Source of the DNA: an uncultured Clostridia bacterium
GTDB lineage: Bacteria > Bacillota > Clostridia > Christensenellales > DTU072
NCBI GenBank assembly: GCA_944349735.1
Contig: CALVNM010000007.1
Span: forward strand, 1 to 48,305
Direction: 5' to 3'
DNA length: 48,305 bases
Part shown: positions 33,563 to 42,061 of the stretch, piece by piece
How the letters are laid out: each line of letters starts with the position of its first letter
Numbering within the stretch: the first letter of the stretch is position 1
The notes under the pieces: generated by a model
The model's input: the letters and a program-made list of their open reading frames with translations, nothing else
The model's database searches: none
What the model was told of the DNA's origin: nothing
Position numbers and translations under genes: made by a program

Positions 33563-33868
33563 ATGACGACTATCAGAATTTTCCGCACCGAAGGACACAT
33601 AACGGCAGTATCCGTCGAAGGACATGCCGGATATGCCGAAGAAGGCAGCGATATAGTCTGCGCGGCGGTCTCATCACTGACGCAAGGCGCGCTCCTCGGG
33701 GTGCGTAAGGTAGCAGGCATCGATGCGGAAAGCAGGGTAAGCGAAGGTCGCCTCACATTCAGACTTCCGGAGTATAACGAAAAGTCGGACGCCATCCTCG
33801 AAACGATGCGTCTCGCGCTCCGCGACGTCATGGAAGGTTACCGCCGCTACATCAGAATGGAGGATTAA
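33563..33868 (+). CDS. prp: Ribosomal-processing cysteine protease Prp
   Basis: Protease that removes the N-terminal extension of ribosomal protein L27 in Bacillota and some relatives. 101 residues. The active-site histidine and cysteine are in [20 protein letters not shown], spaced as in Staphylococcus aureus Prp. It lies between rplU and rpmA as usual, and rpmA begins two bases after its stop. The neighbouring L27 does carry the extension (below), so enzyme and substrate are both present. Confidence 0.93.
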   Translation: MTTIRIFRTEGHITAVSVEGHAGYAEEGSDIVCAAVSSLTQGALLGVRKVAGIDAESRVSEGRLTFRLPEYNEKSDAILETMRLALRDVMEGYRRYIRMED

Positions 33869-33870
33869 AA

Positions 33871-34152
33871 ATGTTTATCAATTTACAACTGTTCGCTCAC
33901 AAGAAGGGCTCCGGCAGCTCCAAGAACGGACGCGACAGCCATGCCCAACGCCTGGGACCCAAGAGAAGTGACGGTCAGCACGTGCTTGCCGGCAACATTC
34001 TCGTGCGTCAGCGCGGAACCAAATTCCATCCCGGCAACAACGTAGGTATCGGCAAGGACGATACGCTCTTCGCGCTCATCGACGGCGTCGTGCGTTTCGA
34101 GCGCAAAGGCCGTTACGATAAACAGGTCAGCGTTTACGCGCCGGAAGCGTAA
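33871..34152 (+). CDS. rpmA: 50S ribosomal protein L27 with Prp-cleaved extension
   Basis: Ribosomal protein near the peptidyl-transferase centre. 93 residues. The body [20 protein letters not shown] is standard L27. The extra start MFINLQLFA resembles the staphylococcal extension, which is cut after the phenylalanine, leaving A-H-K-K-G as the mature end. GGAGGAT precedes the ATG. The usual next gene, obg, is absent; a DNA glycosylase gene starts 18 bases later. Confidence 0.98.
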   Translation: MFINLQLFAHKKGSGSSKNGRDSHAQRLGPKRSDGQHVLAGNILVRQRGTKFHPGNNVGIGKDDTLFALIDGVVRFERKGRYDKQVSVYAPEA

Positions 34153-34170
34153 AGCGCTTTCCGCGCCGTT

Positions 34171-35034
34171 ATGCGGTACGTTATCGACGGCAATAAAATC
34201 TTAATATACGATACTTCGGAATTCTGTCCGAAACACATTCTTGAATGTGGGCAGGTTTTCAGGTACCTAAACTCGGGTTCAGGCTACAAAATTTTTTCAA
34301 AAAATCTATTTTGTAGCTTGATTTATGTAGATGGCTATGCTACAATAGAAACGGTCGATACCGATTACTTTGTCAAATATTTCGATTTGAACCGCGATTA
34401 CGGGGAGATCAAAAGGCGTCTTTTGGGATTCCCTTGTATGCAGGAGGCGATCGGTTACGGCTACGGAGTGCGTATCCTCAACCAGGATCCGACGGAGATG
34501 ATCATATCGTTCATCATCTCTGCGAACAACAACATTCCGCGCATACAAGGTATCATCGAGAGGATGTGTCGGACTTCGGGAGAACCGATAGGCGGCGAGG
34601 GATTCGCTTTCCCGACTCTCGACGATCTCAGGAAACGAGACCGCGAGTACTTCGCTTCGATAGGAGCGGGTTACAGAGCCGATTACCTTGTCAAAAGCGT
34701 AGACGCTCTGGCTAACGGCTTCGCCTGCGACATCGGGTCTCTCGATACGGCGCGAGCGCGTAAGAAGCTCATGGAGCTTACCGGAGTAGGGCGTAAAGTG
34801 GCGGATTGCATACTGCTGTTCGGTTATCACCGCGAGGATGTTTTCCCGGTGGACACCTGGATCGAGAAGGTCTATGCGAGACTGTTCGGCGAGAGTAACG
34901 CGGCTCCTGCAAGAAAAGCGGATGAACTGGCGGAATATTTCGGCGATCTGAGCGGATACGCACAACAGTATCTCTTCTATCACGCCAGGGAAACTTATAA
35001 AAATAAAACCATTTTATCGGAGGAAAGAAAATGA
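34171..35034 (+). CDS. ogg: 8-oxoguanine DNA glycosylase/AP lyase, OGG1 type
   Basis: Removes 8-oxoguanine from DNA and nicks the abasic site. 287 residues: an N-terminal OGG_N domain (about 1-110, with FCPKHILECGQVFRY), then the helix-hairpin-helix-GPD fold. The hairpin is MELTGVGRKVADCILLFG. Lysine 209 corresponds to human K249 and aspartate 228 (VFPVDTW) to D268; the 19-residue spacing is identical. No Shine-Dalgarno sequence precedes the ATG, so translation may depend on rpmA. The early part (34270-34350) is unusually AT-rich and holds an inverted repeat and a promoter-like sequence. The stop overlaps the next start by four bases. Confidence 0.93.
   Translation: MRYVIDGNKILIYDTSEFCPKHILECGQVFRYLNSGSGYKIFSKNLFCSLIYVDGYATIETVDTDYFVKYFDLNRDYGEIKRRLLGFPCMQEAIGYGYGVRILNQDPTEMIISFIISANNNIPRIQGIIERMCRTSGEPIGGEGFAFPTLDDLRKRDREYFASIGAGYRADYLVKSVDALANGFACDIGSLDTARARKKLMELTGVGRKVADCILLFGYHREDVFPVDTWIEKVYARLFGESNAAPARKADELAEYFGDLSGYAQQYLFYHARETYKNKTILSEERK
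34283..34317. repeat. Inverted repeat inside ogg
   Basis: GCTACAAAAT (34283-34292) and ATTTTGTAGC (34308-34317) form a perfect 10-bp inverted repeat, with TTTTTC and AAAAAA complementary tracts inside the spacer. A third copy of GCTACAA lies at 34338-34344. Immediately after the repeat come TTGATT (34318-34323), 17 bases and TACAAT (34341-34346). Confidence 0.6.
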
Positions 35035-35609
35035 ATAAGCCCAAAATGATTATCCTTGCAGACATCGGCAGCCTCAAAGTCACTTGCGCCGGATTCAAAC
35101 AGATAGTCAGCAATCTCGAAGCGAAATTTGAAGTTGTTACCTGCAAGTTTTACAGTTACGTAGCCAAGCGCAACCGTGACTATAACGAATACATTGCTGC
35201 AAACGGCTTTGAAACTTCCCTTCCCAGCGCAAGCCGTCGCCGTAACAAGCTCGACTGCCGTCAGGTCATCGATGCTGCAGATATAGCGGCTCTCGCCAAT
35301 ATCGACGCGGTAGGTCTCATTACCGGCGAAGGCGACATTCTTCCCGTTATCAACCTTCTTAAAGGCAGAGGTATCGACGTGTACGACATCAACGTGGACG
35401 AGAACAAATACTCCTACGCGTACACCGGATTCATTCCCGTGCCCACGAGCGCTCTGCGCGAAGGATACACCGCTCCCACCACGAAAGCGAAGGTCAAACG
35501 CGCGCCGAAGCCCGTGTCTCCCGCTCCCGCTCGTCCCGAGAGCCAGTATCTCGCAGACGCGAGAAGAGTTATCAGCGGCAACGAGATATTCAACAAGTAC
35601 CGCAGATAA
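35031..35609 (+). CDS. NYN/PIN-like-domain protein, putative RNase
   Basis: A 192-residue soluble protein with a NYN (LabA/DUF88-type, PIN-fold) domain at about residues 5-125. The acidic residues of the fold are visible: ADIGSL near the start, KLDCRQVIDAADIAAL in the middle, and LITGEGDILPVINLLKGRGI, where GEGD replaces the more common GDGD. NYN domains are predicted metal-dependent RNases. The C-terminus (about 135-192) is Pro/Ala/Lys-rich and basic, ending RRVISGNEIFNKYRR, possibly for RNA binding. GGAGGAAAG precedes the ATG, and ogg overlaps by four bases. A pair of terminators follows. The substrate is unknown. Confidence 0.82.
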   Translation: MNKPKMIILADIGSLKVTCAGFKQIVSNLEAKFEVVTCKFYSYVAKRNRDYNEYIAANGFETSLPSASRRRNKLDCRQVIDAADIAALANIDAVGLITGEGDILPVINLLKGRGIDVYDINVDENKYSYAYTGFIPVPTSALREGYTAPTTKAKVKRAPKPVSPAPARPESQYLADARRVISGNEIFNKYRR

Positions 35610-35627
35610 TCGTTACATCTACAAACC

Positions 35628-35662
35628 GTGCCCGCCCCTCGAAGGCGGGCACCTCGCTTTTT
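35628..35662 (+). terminator. Terminator after the rplU-to-NYN operon (first)
   Basis: GTGCCCGCC (35628-35636) pairs perfectly with GGCGGGCAC (35644-35652) around a seven-base loop; a TTTTT tract follows five bases later. Confidence 0.8.
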
Positions 35663-35706
35663 CCGCGTCGGCGTCATAAATGAGTGATCGGCGCGGTTTA
35701 TTTTTT
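35663..35706 (+). terminator. Second, tandem terminator-like hairpin
   Basis: CCGCGTCG (35663-35670) pairs with CGGCGCGG (35689-35696, one wobble) around an 18-base loop, followed directly by TTTATTTTTT. It would back up the first terminator. Confidence 0.6.
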
Positions 35707-35848
35707 GTTATATCGATTGGCTTAATTGGTATCTCAAGATACAAAATATTGCTTTAATTTTATTTTTACGACAAAGATCATTATACCGAGCGGAATTTAT
35801 GACGTACTCCGCTCACAGCCTGCGTTTTATATAATTCCGTGTGTTCGC
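35707..35848. other. AT-rich spacer before the kor promoter
   Basis: No gene is seen in the 306-base gap 35610-35915. Besides two terminators and the kor promoter, it contains an AT-rich stretch with a perfect interrupted palindrome GTATCT-CA-AGATAC (35729-35742), of the size of a dimeric repressor site. No tRNA or known RNA fold was recognised. Confidence 0.5.
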
Positions 35849-35877
35849 TTGCATATATGCGCGCAAAGTGATATAAT
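35849..35877 (+). promoter_or_regulatory. Promoter of the kor operon
   Basis: TTGCAT (35849-35854), 17 bases, perfect TATAAT (35872-35877). The perfect palindrome GCATATATGC (35851-35860) overlaps the -35 element and could be an operator. Confidence 0.75.
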
Positions 35878-35915
35878 CTTCACCAAATAAACTTTACAAT
35901 TAGGAGATGATTGTT

Positions 35916-36119
35916 TTGGCTAAAGTAACTATCGCAAAAGACACCTGTAAAGGTTGCGGGCTGTGCGTGAACGCCTGCCCCAAGAACGTCCTTAAACTCT
36001 CGGAGACGGAGACCAACAAGAACGGATACTTTGTGGCGGAAGTCGTCTCTGACGGATGCATCGGTTGCACTTCTTGCGCGCTGATGTGCCCCGACGTCGC
36101 CATTACCGTGGAAAGATAG
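35916..36119 (+). CDS. korD: 2-oxoacid:ferredoxin oxidoreductase, ferredoxin-like delta subunit
   Basis: Small 8Fe-8S subunit that relays electrons from the thiamine centre to free ferredoxin. 67 residues with two motifs, CKGCGLCVNACP and CIGCTSCALMCP. The TTG at 35916 is preferred: the ribosome site AGGAG (35902-35906) is nine bases upstream, whereas the in-frame ATG at 35907 touches it directly. The TTG start also gives the typical MAKVTIAKDTC. First gene of korDABC; korA begins 12 bases later. Confidence 0.92.
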   Translation: MAKVTIAKDTCKGCGLCVNACPKNVLKLSETETNKNGYFVAEVVSDGCIGCTSCALMCPDVAITVER

Positions 36120-36131
36120 GAGGACAGTACG

Positions 36132-37190
36132 ATGAAAAAACTCATGAAAGGTAACGAAGCCATAGCTGAAGCCGCTGTGAGAGGCGGTTGCAGAGCCTTC
36201 TTCGGCTATCCCATTACCCCTCAGAACGAGATACCCGAGTACCTCAGTAAGCGTTTGCCCGAGGTAGGCGGATGCTTTATACAGGCGGAAAGCGAAGTCG
36301 CCGCCATCAATATGGTTTACGGAGCTGCGGGAAGCGGCGCGCGCGCGATGACTTCTTCGAGCTCGCCCGGCATCAGCCTTAAACAAGAGGGTATCAGCTA
36401 CATTTGCGGCGCCGAACTTCCCTGCGTCATAGTCAATATGGTCAGAGGCGGCCCCGGACTCGGCGGTATCCAACCCGCGCAGTCCGACTATTTCCAGGCT
36501 GTCAAAGGTGGCGGTCACGGCGATTATCACATGCTCGTTTACGGACCCAATACCGTTCAGGAAGCCGTCGACATCATGTACGACGCTTTCGACAAAGCCG
36601 ACAAATACCGCATGCCCGTCATGATACTCGGAGACGGTATGATAGGGCAGATAATGGAAGCGGTGGAGCTCCCCGAGATGAAAGATCCCGCCGCTTTCCC
36701 CAAGAAAGAGTGGGCTACCGACGGTACAGGAGTCGGCGCTTCGAGAAGAATAATCAACTCCCTTTATATAGAACCCGACGTGCTCGAGAAAGTCAATCAC
36801 AGGCTTTTCGACCGTTATAAGGAACTCGAAGAGAACGAATTGAGATACGAGGAATACCTCGTAGAGGACGCCGAGATAGTCATCGTCGCGTACGGCACGG
36901 TCGCACGTATCTCCAAGAGCGCGGTAAACGCGCTCCGCGAAAAGGGTATTAAAGCTGGCTTATTGCGTCCCATCACTCTTTATCCCTTCCCCGCCAAGGC
37001 TATAGCGAAAGTCGCAGCCGAAGCGAACGTCAAGAAATTCGTCGCCGTCGAACTCTCGATGGGACAGATGATCGAGGACGTCAAACTCGCCGTAAACGGC
37101 GCCAAACCCGTAGAATTCTACGGCAGAACGGGCGGTAACGTAATGACGCCCGAAGATATCGTCGAATTCGTCGAAAAGGAGGTCAAATAA
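36132..37190 (+). CDS. korA: 2-oxoacid:ferredoxin oxidoreductase alpha subunit
   Basis: Pyrimidine-domain subunit of a four-subunit 2-oxoacid:ferredoxin oxidoreductase, which oxidatively decarboxylates a 2-oxoacid to its acyl-CoA and reduces ferredoxin. 352 residues. Marks are [46 protein letters not shown] and [11 protein letters not shown]. Such subunits occur in enzymes for 2-oxoglutarate (Kor) and branched-chain 2-oxoacids (Vor); the sequence does not settle which. Substrates could be supplied by glutamate dehydrogenase or branched-chain amino acids. AGGAGGA precedes the ATG. Confidence 0.93.
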   Translation: MKKLMKGNEAIAEAAVRGGCRAFFGYPITPQNEIPEYLSKRLPEVGGCFIQAESEVAAINMVYGAAGSGARAMTSSSSPGISLKQEGISYICGAELPCVIVNMVRGGPGLGGIQPAQSDYFQAVKGGGHGDYHMLVYGPNTVQEAVDIMYDAFDKADKYRMPVMILGDGMIGQIMEAVELPEMKDPAAFPKKEWATDGTGVGASRRIINSLYIEPDVLEKVNHRLFDRYKELEENELRYEEYLVEDAEIVIVAYGTVARISKSAVNALREKGIKAGLLRPITLYPFPAKAIAKVAAEANVKKFVAVELSMGQMIEDVKLAVNGAKPVEFYGRTGGNVMTPEDIVEFVEKEVK

Positions 37191-37191
37191 T

Positions 37192-37941
<750 letters not shown>

Positions 37942-37991
37942 CCCGGATTTTACGGTCTTTACAAAGTCAATATAAGAGGTATATAATAGAT

Positions 37992-38528
37992 ATGGAAGAA
38001 AAAATCATAATAGCGGGATTCGGCGGACAGGGCGTATTGAGTCTCGGACAATTTATAGCGTACGCCGCGATAGCCGACGGCAAAGAGGTTACGTGGCTTC
38101 CGAGCTACGGCCCCGAAATGCGCGGCGGCACCAGTAACTGCAGCGTAGTCGTATGCGACAAGCAGGTCGCAAGCCCCATCGTGGCGCATCCCGACTGCCT
38201 GATAGCAATGAATAAGCCCAGCCTTTACAAGTTTTCCGACAAGGTCAAGGCGGGCGGAACCATAATAGTAAACAGTTCGCTTATCCCCGATAAGGTGGAG
38301 AGAACGGACGTAAAAGTGGTATATATCGACGCGGCTTCGCTCGCAATGGAAGCGGGCAACGCCCGTACCGCCAACATCGTGGTACTCGGAGCGTATATCG
38401 GAATGAGCAATCTTTTCCCGAAAGAAACCGTCAAGAAGATGATCGAGGCGAAATTCGCCAACAAACCCAAGGTCATCCCCGCCAACCTCAAGGCATTCGA
38501 ACTCGGTTACGCCACCGCCGCGAAATAA
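37992..38528 (+). CDS. korC: 2-oxoacid:ferredoxin oxidoreductase gamma subunit
   Basis: CoA-binding-domain subunit that completes the enzyme. 178 residues. It opens with the family signature EEKIIIAGFGGQGVLSLGQ and has PSYGPEMRGGTSNCSVVV. A 50-base gap with AGAGGT precedes the ATG. After the stop lies the hairpin repeat shared with 20911-20927, then nfeD, without a terminator, so read-through into nfeD-floA is possible. Confidence 0.95.
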   Translation: MEEKIIIAGFGGQGVLSLGQFIAYAAIADGKEVTWLPSYGPEMRGGTSNCSVVVCDKQVASPIVAHPDCLIAMNKPSLYKFSDKVKAGGTIIVNSSLIPDKVERTDVKVVYIDAASLAMEAGNARTANIVVLGAYIGMSNLFPKETVKKMIEAKFANKPKVIPANLKAFELGYATAAK

Positions 38529-38531
38529 CGA

Positions 38532-38548
38532 TACGCGCTTCGCGAGCA
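38532..38548 (+). repeat. Intercistronic hairpin repeat, copy 2
   Basis: TACGCGCTTCGCGAGCA differs from the copy at 20911-20927 in one base. Both copies sit just after a stop codon, within an operon, followed by an AT-rich stretch and a good ribosome site. Confidence 0.5.
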
Positions 38549-38580
38549 TAGAATAAATAATTGTAAAGGAGAATCCCTAT

Positions 38581-39111
38581 ATGGCGTTTTTTACGGAAAT
38601 AGGCATACTGTTTACCGGAATGACCGTACCGGCGCTTATCGCGCTCATACTCGGATTCGTCTTTGTGGTGATCGAGATATTTCAACCCGGTTTCGGCATA
38701 TTCGGCATCGTAGGCGGCATACTGATTACGTTGGGTATAGTGTTGCGCGCGTTGGTAGGCGACGGTAACGTCTTCGCGCAGGTATTCCTGCTGATCTTCT
38801 TCGAAGCGGTAGGCATCCTGATAGCGTTCCTCGTCCTTATCCTTACCGCGAAAAAAGGCTGGCTCAACCGTTCGCCGCTCGTGGAGTCGGGCACTGCGGT
38901 AGCGGTAACCCGTTCCGAAGGCACCGCAGACTACAGCGACCTTATCGGGAGCACCGGAGTAGCCTCGACGGACTTAAAACCCGTCGGCAAAGCGCTGATA
39001 GGCGACAAGACCGTGGAAGTCGTTTCGGACGGTTTCTATATCGGTAAAGGCGAAAACGTCAAGGTAGTGGCGGTCGAAGGTGCGAAGATTTCCGTCGAAA
39101 GAGCGGAATAA
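38581..39111 (+). CDS. nfeD: NfeD-like membrane protein
   Basis: Short NfeD-type protein (176 residues), usually encoded beside flotillin-like genes. Three hydrophobic helices (about residues 10-100) with IEIFQPGFGIFGIVGGI, then a soluble beta-barrel (OB-fold) domain at about 120-176 including GSTGVASTDLKPVGKALIGD. It has no serine-protease ClpP-like domain, so it is the short form. AAAGGAGAA precedes the ATG. It is predicted to act with FloA in membrane microdomain organisation. Confidence 0.9.
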   Translation: MAFFTEIGILFTGMTVPALIALILGFVFVVIEIFQPGFGIFGIVGGILITLGIVLRALVGDGNVFAQVFLLIFFEAVGILIAFLVLILTAKKGWLNRSPLVESGTAVAVTRSEGTADYSDLIGSTGVASTDLKPVGKALIGDKTVEVVSDGFYIGKGENVKVVAVEGAKISVERAE

Positions 39112-39137
39112 AATAAACTTTAACGGAGGAATTGAAT

Positions 39138-40127
39138 ATGCCTGGATGGGGTATAGCACTCATAGTGATAGCGGTACTGGTGATAATACTGGCTTTCGTA
39201 CTGATACCTTTCAATATATGGTTCCGCGCGCTCGTATCGGGCGCTCCCGTATCCATATCGAGGCTCGTCGGAATGAGGCTCAGGAAGATAAAGGTAGCGA
39301 TGATAGTGGATGCGTATATCACCGGTAAAAAAGCGGGACTCGATATCGATATCGCTACGCTCGAAACGCATTATATGGCTAAGGGCGACGTCATCAAAGT
39401 GGTCAACGCGCTCATATCTGCGCACAGCGCGAATATAGAGCTTACCATACAGACCGCAATGGCGATAGACCTTGCGGGGCGCGACGTACTGAACGCGGTG
39501 AAGGTATCCGTCAATCCTAAGGTCATAGAAACGCCTATGATCAGCGCTATAGCTAAAGACGGTATCGAATTACGCGCCAAGGCGCGCGTGACGGTGCGTG
39601 CGAACATCGCGCGTCTTATCGGCGGCGCGGGAGAGGAAACGATAATAGCCCGCGTAGGCGAAGGCATAGTCACGACGATAGGCTCCGCGGAAGAACACAA
39701 AGCGGTGCTCGAGAACCCCGACAGTATTTCACGCAAAGTGCTCGAGAAGGGACTCGATTCGGGTACCGCATACGAGATACTTTCCATAGATATAGCGGAC
39801 GTGGACGTAGGCAGGAACATCGGAGCGCAGCTGCAGATGGATCAGGCGGAAGCGGACAAGCGCGTAGCGCAGGCGAAAGCGGAGGAGCGCAGAGCGCTCG
39901 CCGTGGCGCAGGAGCAGGAGATGAAGGCGCGCACGCAGGAAATGCGCGCGGCTGTCGTCGCCGCGGAAGCGGAAGTCCCGAAGGCGCTTGCCAACGCCCT
40001 CAACAACGGCAAAATGGGAGTAATGGACTATTACAATCTGCTCAATCTGCAAGCCGATACCGCAATGCGTAACGGAATAAGCACCGATTTGAAGGGTGAA
40101 CCTCCCGCCGACGGAGGCAAGAAATAA
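39138..40127 (+). CDS. floA: Flotillin-like protein FloA
   Basis: Membrane-associated scaffold of functional membrane microdomains in Bacillota. 329 residues. The N-terminal hydrophobic hairpin begins [19 protein letters not shown]; the SPFH/YqfA region follows, with [15 protein letters not shown] and [19 protein letters not shown]; then the Ala/Glu-rich coiled coil (about 225-290), for example [19 protein letters not shown]. The ATG at 39138 is seven bases after ACGGAGGA, while a TTG at 39132 would be too close. The stop overlaps the next small gene by one base. Confidence 0.95.
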   Translation: MPGWGIALIVIAVLVIILAFVLIPFNIWFRALVSGAPVSISRLVGMRLRKIKVAMIVDAYITGKKAGLDIDIATLETHYMAKGDVIKVVNALISAHSANIELTIQTAMAIDLAGRDVLNAVKVSVNPKVIETPMISAIAKDGIELRAKARVTVRANIARLIGGAGEETIIARVGEGIVTTIGSAEEHKAVLENPDSISRKVLEKGLDSGTAYEILSIDIADVDVGRNIGAQLQMDQAEADKRVAQAKAEERRALAVAQEQEMKARTQEMRAAVVAAEAEVPKALANALNNGKMGVMDYYNLLNLQADTAMRNGISTDLKGEPPADGGKK

Positions 40128-40375
40128 TGCCTAAGCATAAGCACCCGGTAAGTCCCGAATCCGTGGCGGTCAAGGAAAACGTCGTCACGGCGACGCAGGC
40201 GGGCAACGAAGGTTGCGCGGAGCATTATAACGAGCGCACGATAGTGACGGACGCAAACTACGAAGCGCACGTCTCGGAAAGGGCGTGGCTCGCGCGGGAC
40301 TACGCGCGTGCGATCGTCATCGGCGAAGCGTTGTCGGAGCCGATGTGCAAGAGGCGTTTCGGTAGAAGAAGGTGA
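40127..40375 (+). CDS. Small basic protein of unknown function coupled to floA
   Basis: An 82-residue soluble protein opening [13 protein letters not shown] and ending CKRRFGRRR. Its ATG shares one base with the floA stop (TAATG), and GGAGG lies about ten bases upstream inside floA, so translation is likely. There is no signal peptide, membrane segment or known motif. A perfect terminator follows four bases after the stop, so it closes the operon. I do not recognise the family; a link to flotillin function is only positional. Confidence 0.6.
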   Translation: MPKHKHPVSPESVAVKENVVTATQAGNEGCAEHYNERTIVTDANYEAHVSERAWLARDYARAIVIGEALSEPMCKRRFGRRR

Positions 40376-40379
40376 GTTT

Positions 40380-40413
40380 AAAGGGCTGTCGCGGTACACC
40401 GCGACAGCCCTTT
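40380..40413 (+). terminator. Terminator of the kor-nfeD-floA region
   Basis: A perfect 15-bp stem (40380-40394 with 40399-40413) around TACA. The sequence ends CCCTTTT, so the T tract is partly in the stem. Confidence 0.92.
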
Positions 40414-40421
40414 TCCGTTTG

Positions 40422-40520
40422 ATCGGATAATCCGATTGCGACGCTGACGGGATACCGTAATTCGCAAAAAAGGATACCCGTTTAATCGGGAAAATACATA
40501 TTAAATGGAATTGACGGATA
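40422..40520. promoter_or_regulatory. Palindrome and spaced GGATA repeats upstream of malQ
   Basis: ATCGGAT-A-ATCCGAT (40422-40436) is a perfect palindrome. The word GGATA recurs at 40425, 40450, 40472 and 40516, spaced 25, 22 and 44 bases, close to whole numbers of helical turns; GGATACC is kept at 40450 and 40472. CCCG-TTTAAT-CGGG (40477-40490) is a further dyad. No convincing promoter hexamers were found, so a regulator may be needed for transcription. Confidence 0.45.
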
Positions 40521-40570
40521 CGGGCGACGAAGCCGCCCGCGTCATATATATTAAAACCAAGGAGACAAAT

Positions 40571-42061
40571 ATGAGGAAAGCGGGAGTATTGTTGCCTGTA
40601 AGTTCGCTTATGGGCGAGTACGGCATCGGCGATTTCGGCGGAAGCGCTAAGTATTTTGCCGATTACATAAAGAGGATAGGATTCAAGATCTGGCAGATTT
40701 TGCCCATAACCATTCTCGGGTTGGGCAACTCTCCTTATAGCGGCGTGAGCGCGTTTGCCGGCAACGCCTTGCTTATAGACATAACGCAGCTTCCCGAGCG
40801 GCTCATAAGCCGCGAGGAGCGCGAGGAATGTAAAATTTATTCTCCATACAGAGTGGATTATTTCGGCGTCCGCACCAAAAAAATGGTGGCGTTGAGGAGA
40901 GCCGCCGAGCGTCTCAACGACGAGGACAAAGCGGCTATAGCGGCTTTCGCCAAAGAGAACGCCTACTGGCTCGAGGATTACGCCCTTTATATGGCGATAA
41001 AGGACGAGACGGGCAAAGAGTGGGGAGAGTGGGACGATAAGCTCAAGTTCAGAGACAAGCACGCCCTTAAAGCAGCGCGCGAAAGACTTTCCGCCGACGT
41101 ATTGTATTACGAATTCGAACAGTATCTTTTCTATACCCAGTGGGCGAAGCTCAAAGAGTACGTCAATTCTTTGGGCGTCGAGATATTCGGAGATATGCCG
41201 ATATATGTAGCGTACAATTCTCCCGACGTGTGGGCGAATCCCTCTAATTTCAGGCTCGATAAACACCTTAAACCCACCGAGGTCGCGGGAGTTCCGCCGG
41301 ATTATTTTGCCGAAGACGGACAGCTCTGGGGCAATCCCCTTTACAATTACGAAGCGATGGAAAAGGACGGTTACTCCTGGTTCACGGAGCGTATCGCGCA
41401 CAACCTCAAAATGTACGATATCCTGCGTATAGACCATTTCCGCGGGCTGTGCGAATACTGGGCGGTACCCGCAGACGCAGAAACGGCGAAAGAGGGTAAA
41501 TGGAGAACGGGACCCGGAATGAAATTGTGGAAAGCCGTCCGCAAGCGCGTCAAAGACCCGCAGATCGTGGCGGAGGATCTCGGAATAATAGACGATAAGG
41601 TCGTTAAATATCTCGAGGAAACGGGTTTCCCCGGAATGAGAGTGCTACAATTTGCCTTCGACGGATCGAAGGACAACCCGCATCTTCCCTATAATTATCC
41701 GATAAATACCGTGGCGTATACCGCAACTCACGACAACAATACTTCTTTGGGCTGGCTGTATACGCTCGATCACGGTACGCTGGACAAGGTGCTCGAATTT
41801 ATCGGCATAAGTCATTCCGAATGGGGCGAAGGCGGCAGACACTGCAAGAGCACGCAGGCTATGGCGCGCGCCGTGGCGGCGAGTTCCGCCGAAACGGTAA
41901 TATACCCGTTACAGGATCTTACGGGATACGGCGGAGATACAAGGCTCAACGTGCCGGGGACTCCCGAAGGCAACTGGGAATTCCGCGCAACGCTGGCGAC
42001 GCTTGAAGATATAGACACCGATTTCTACAGAAAACTGCTCGATATTTACGGCAGGAATTGA
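40571..42061 (+). CDS. malQ: 4-alpha-glucanotransferase
   Basis: GH77 amylomaltase, which transfers alpha-1,4-glucan segments during maltodextrin or glycogen use. 496 residues. It opens RKAGVLLPVSSLMGEYGIGD; the catalytic set is visible: nucleophile aspartate in ILRIDHFRGL, acid/base glutamate in VAEDLGIID, and the third aspartate in YTATHDNNTS. Substrate-loop marks include GNSPYSGVSAFAGN and FGDMPIYVAYNSPDVWA. The ATG at 40571 follows AAGGAGA; the in-frame ATG at 40505 lies in the repeat-rich leader. The 3' end overlaps the convergent transferase-like gene by 16 bases. Confidence 0.97.
   Translation: MRKAGVLLPVSSLMGEYGIGDFGGSAKYFADYIKRIGFKIWQILPITILGLGNSPYSGVSAFAGNALLIDITQLPERLISREEREECKIYSPYRVDYFGVRTKKMVALRRAAERLNDEDKAAIAAFAKENAYWLEDYALYMAIKDETGKEWGEWDDKLKFRDKHALKAARERLSADVLYYEFEQYLFYTQWAKLKEYVNSLGVEIFGDMPIYVAYNSPDVWANPSNFRLDKHLKPTEVAGVPPDYFAEDGQLWGNPLYNYEAMEKDGYSWFTERIAHNLKMYDILRIDHFRGLCEYWAVPADAETAKEGKWRTGPGMKLWKAVRKRVKDPQIVAEDLGIIDDKVVKYLEETGFPGMRVLQFAFDGSKDNPHLPYNYPINTVAYTATHDNNTSLGWLYTLDHGTLDKVLEFIGISHSEWGEGGRHCKSTQAMARAVAASSAETVIYPLQDLTGYGGDTRLNVPGTPEGNWEFRATLATLEDIDTDFYRKLLDIYGRN

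Noticed and set aside
40505..40570. Upstream ATG extending malQ by 22 residues, or a leader peptide
   Set aside because: ATG 40571 has AAGGAGA and begins exactly at the conserved MalQ N-terminus; the upstream part shows no ribosome site.
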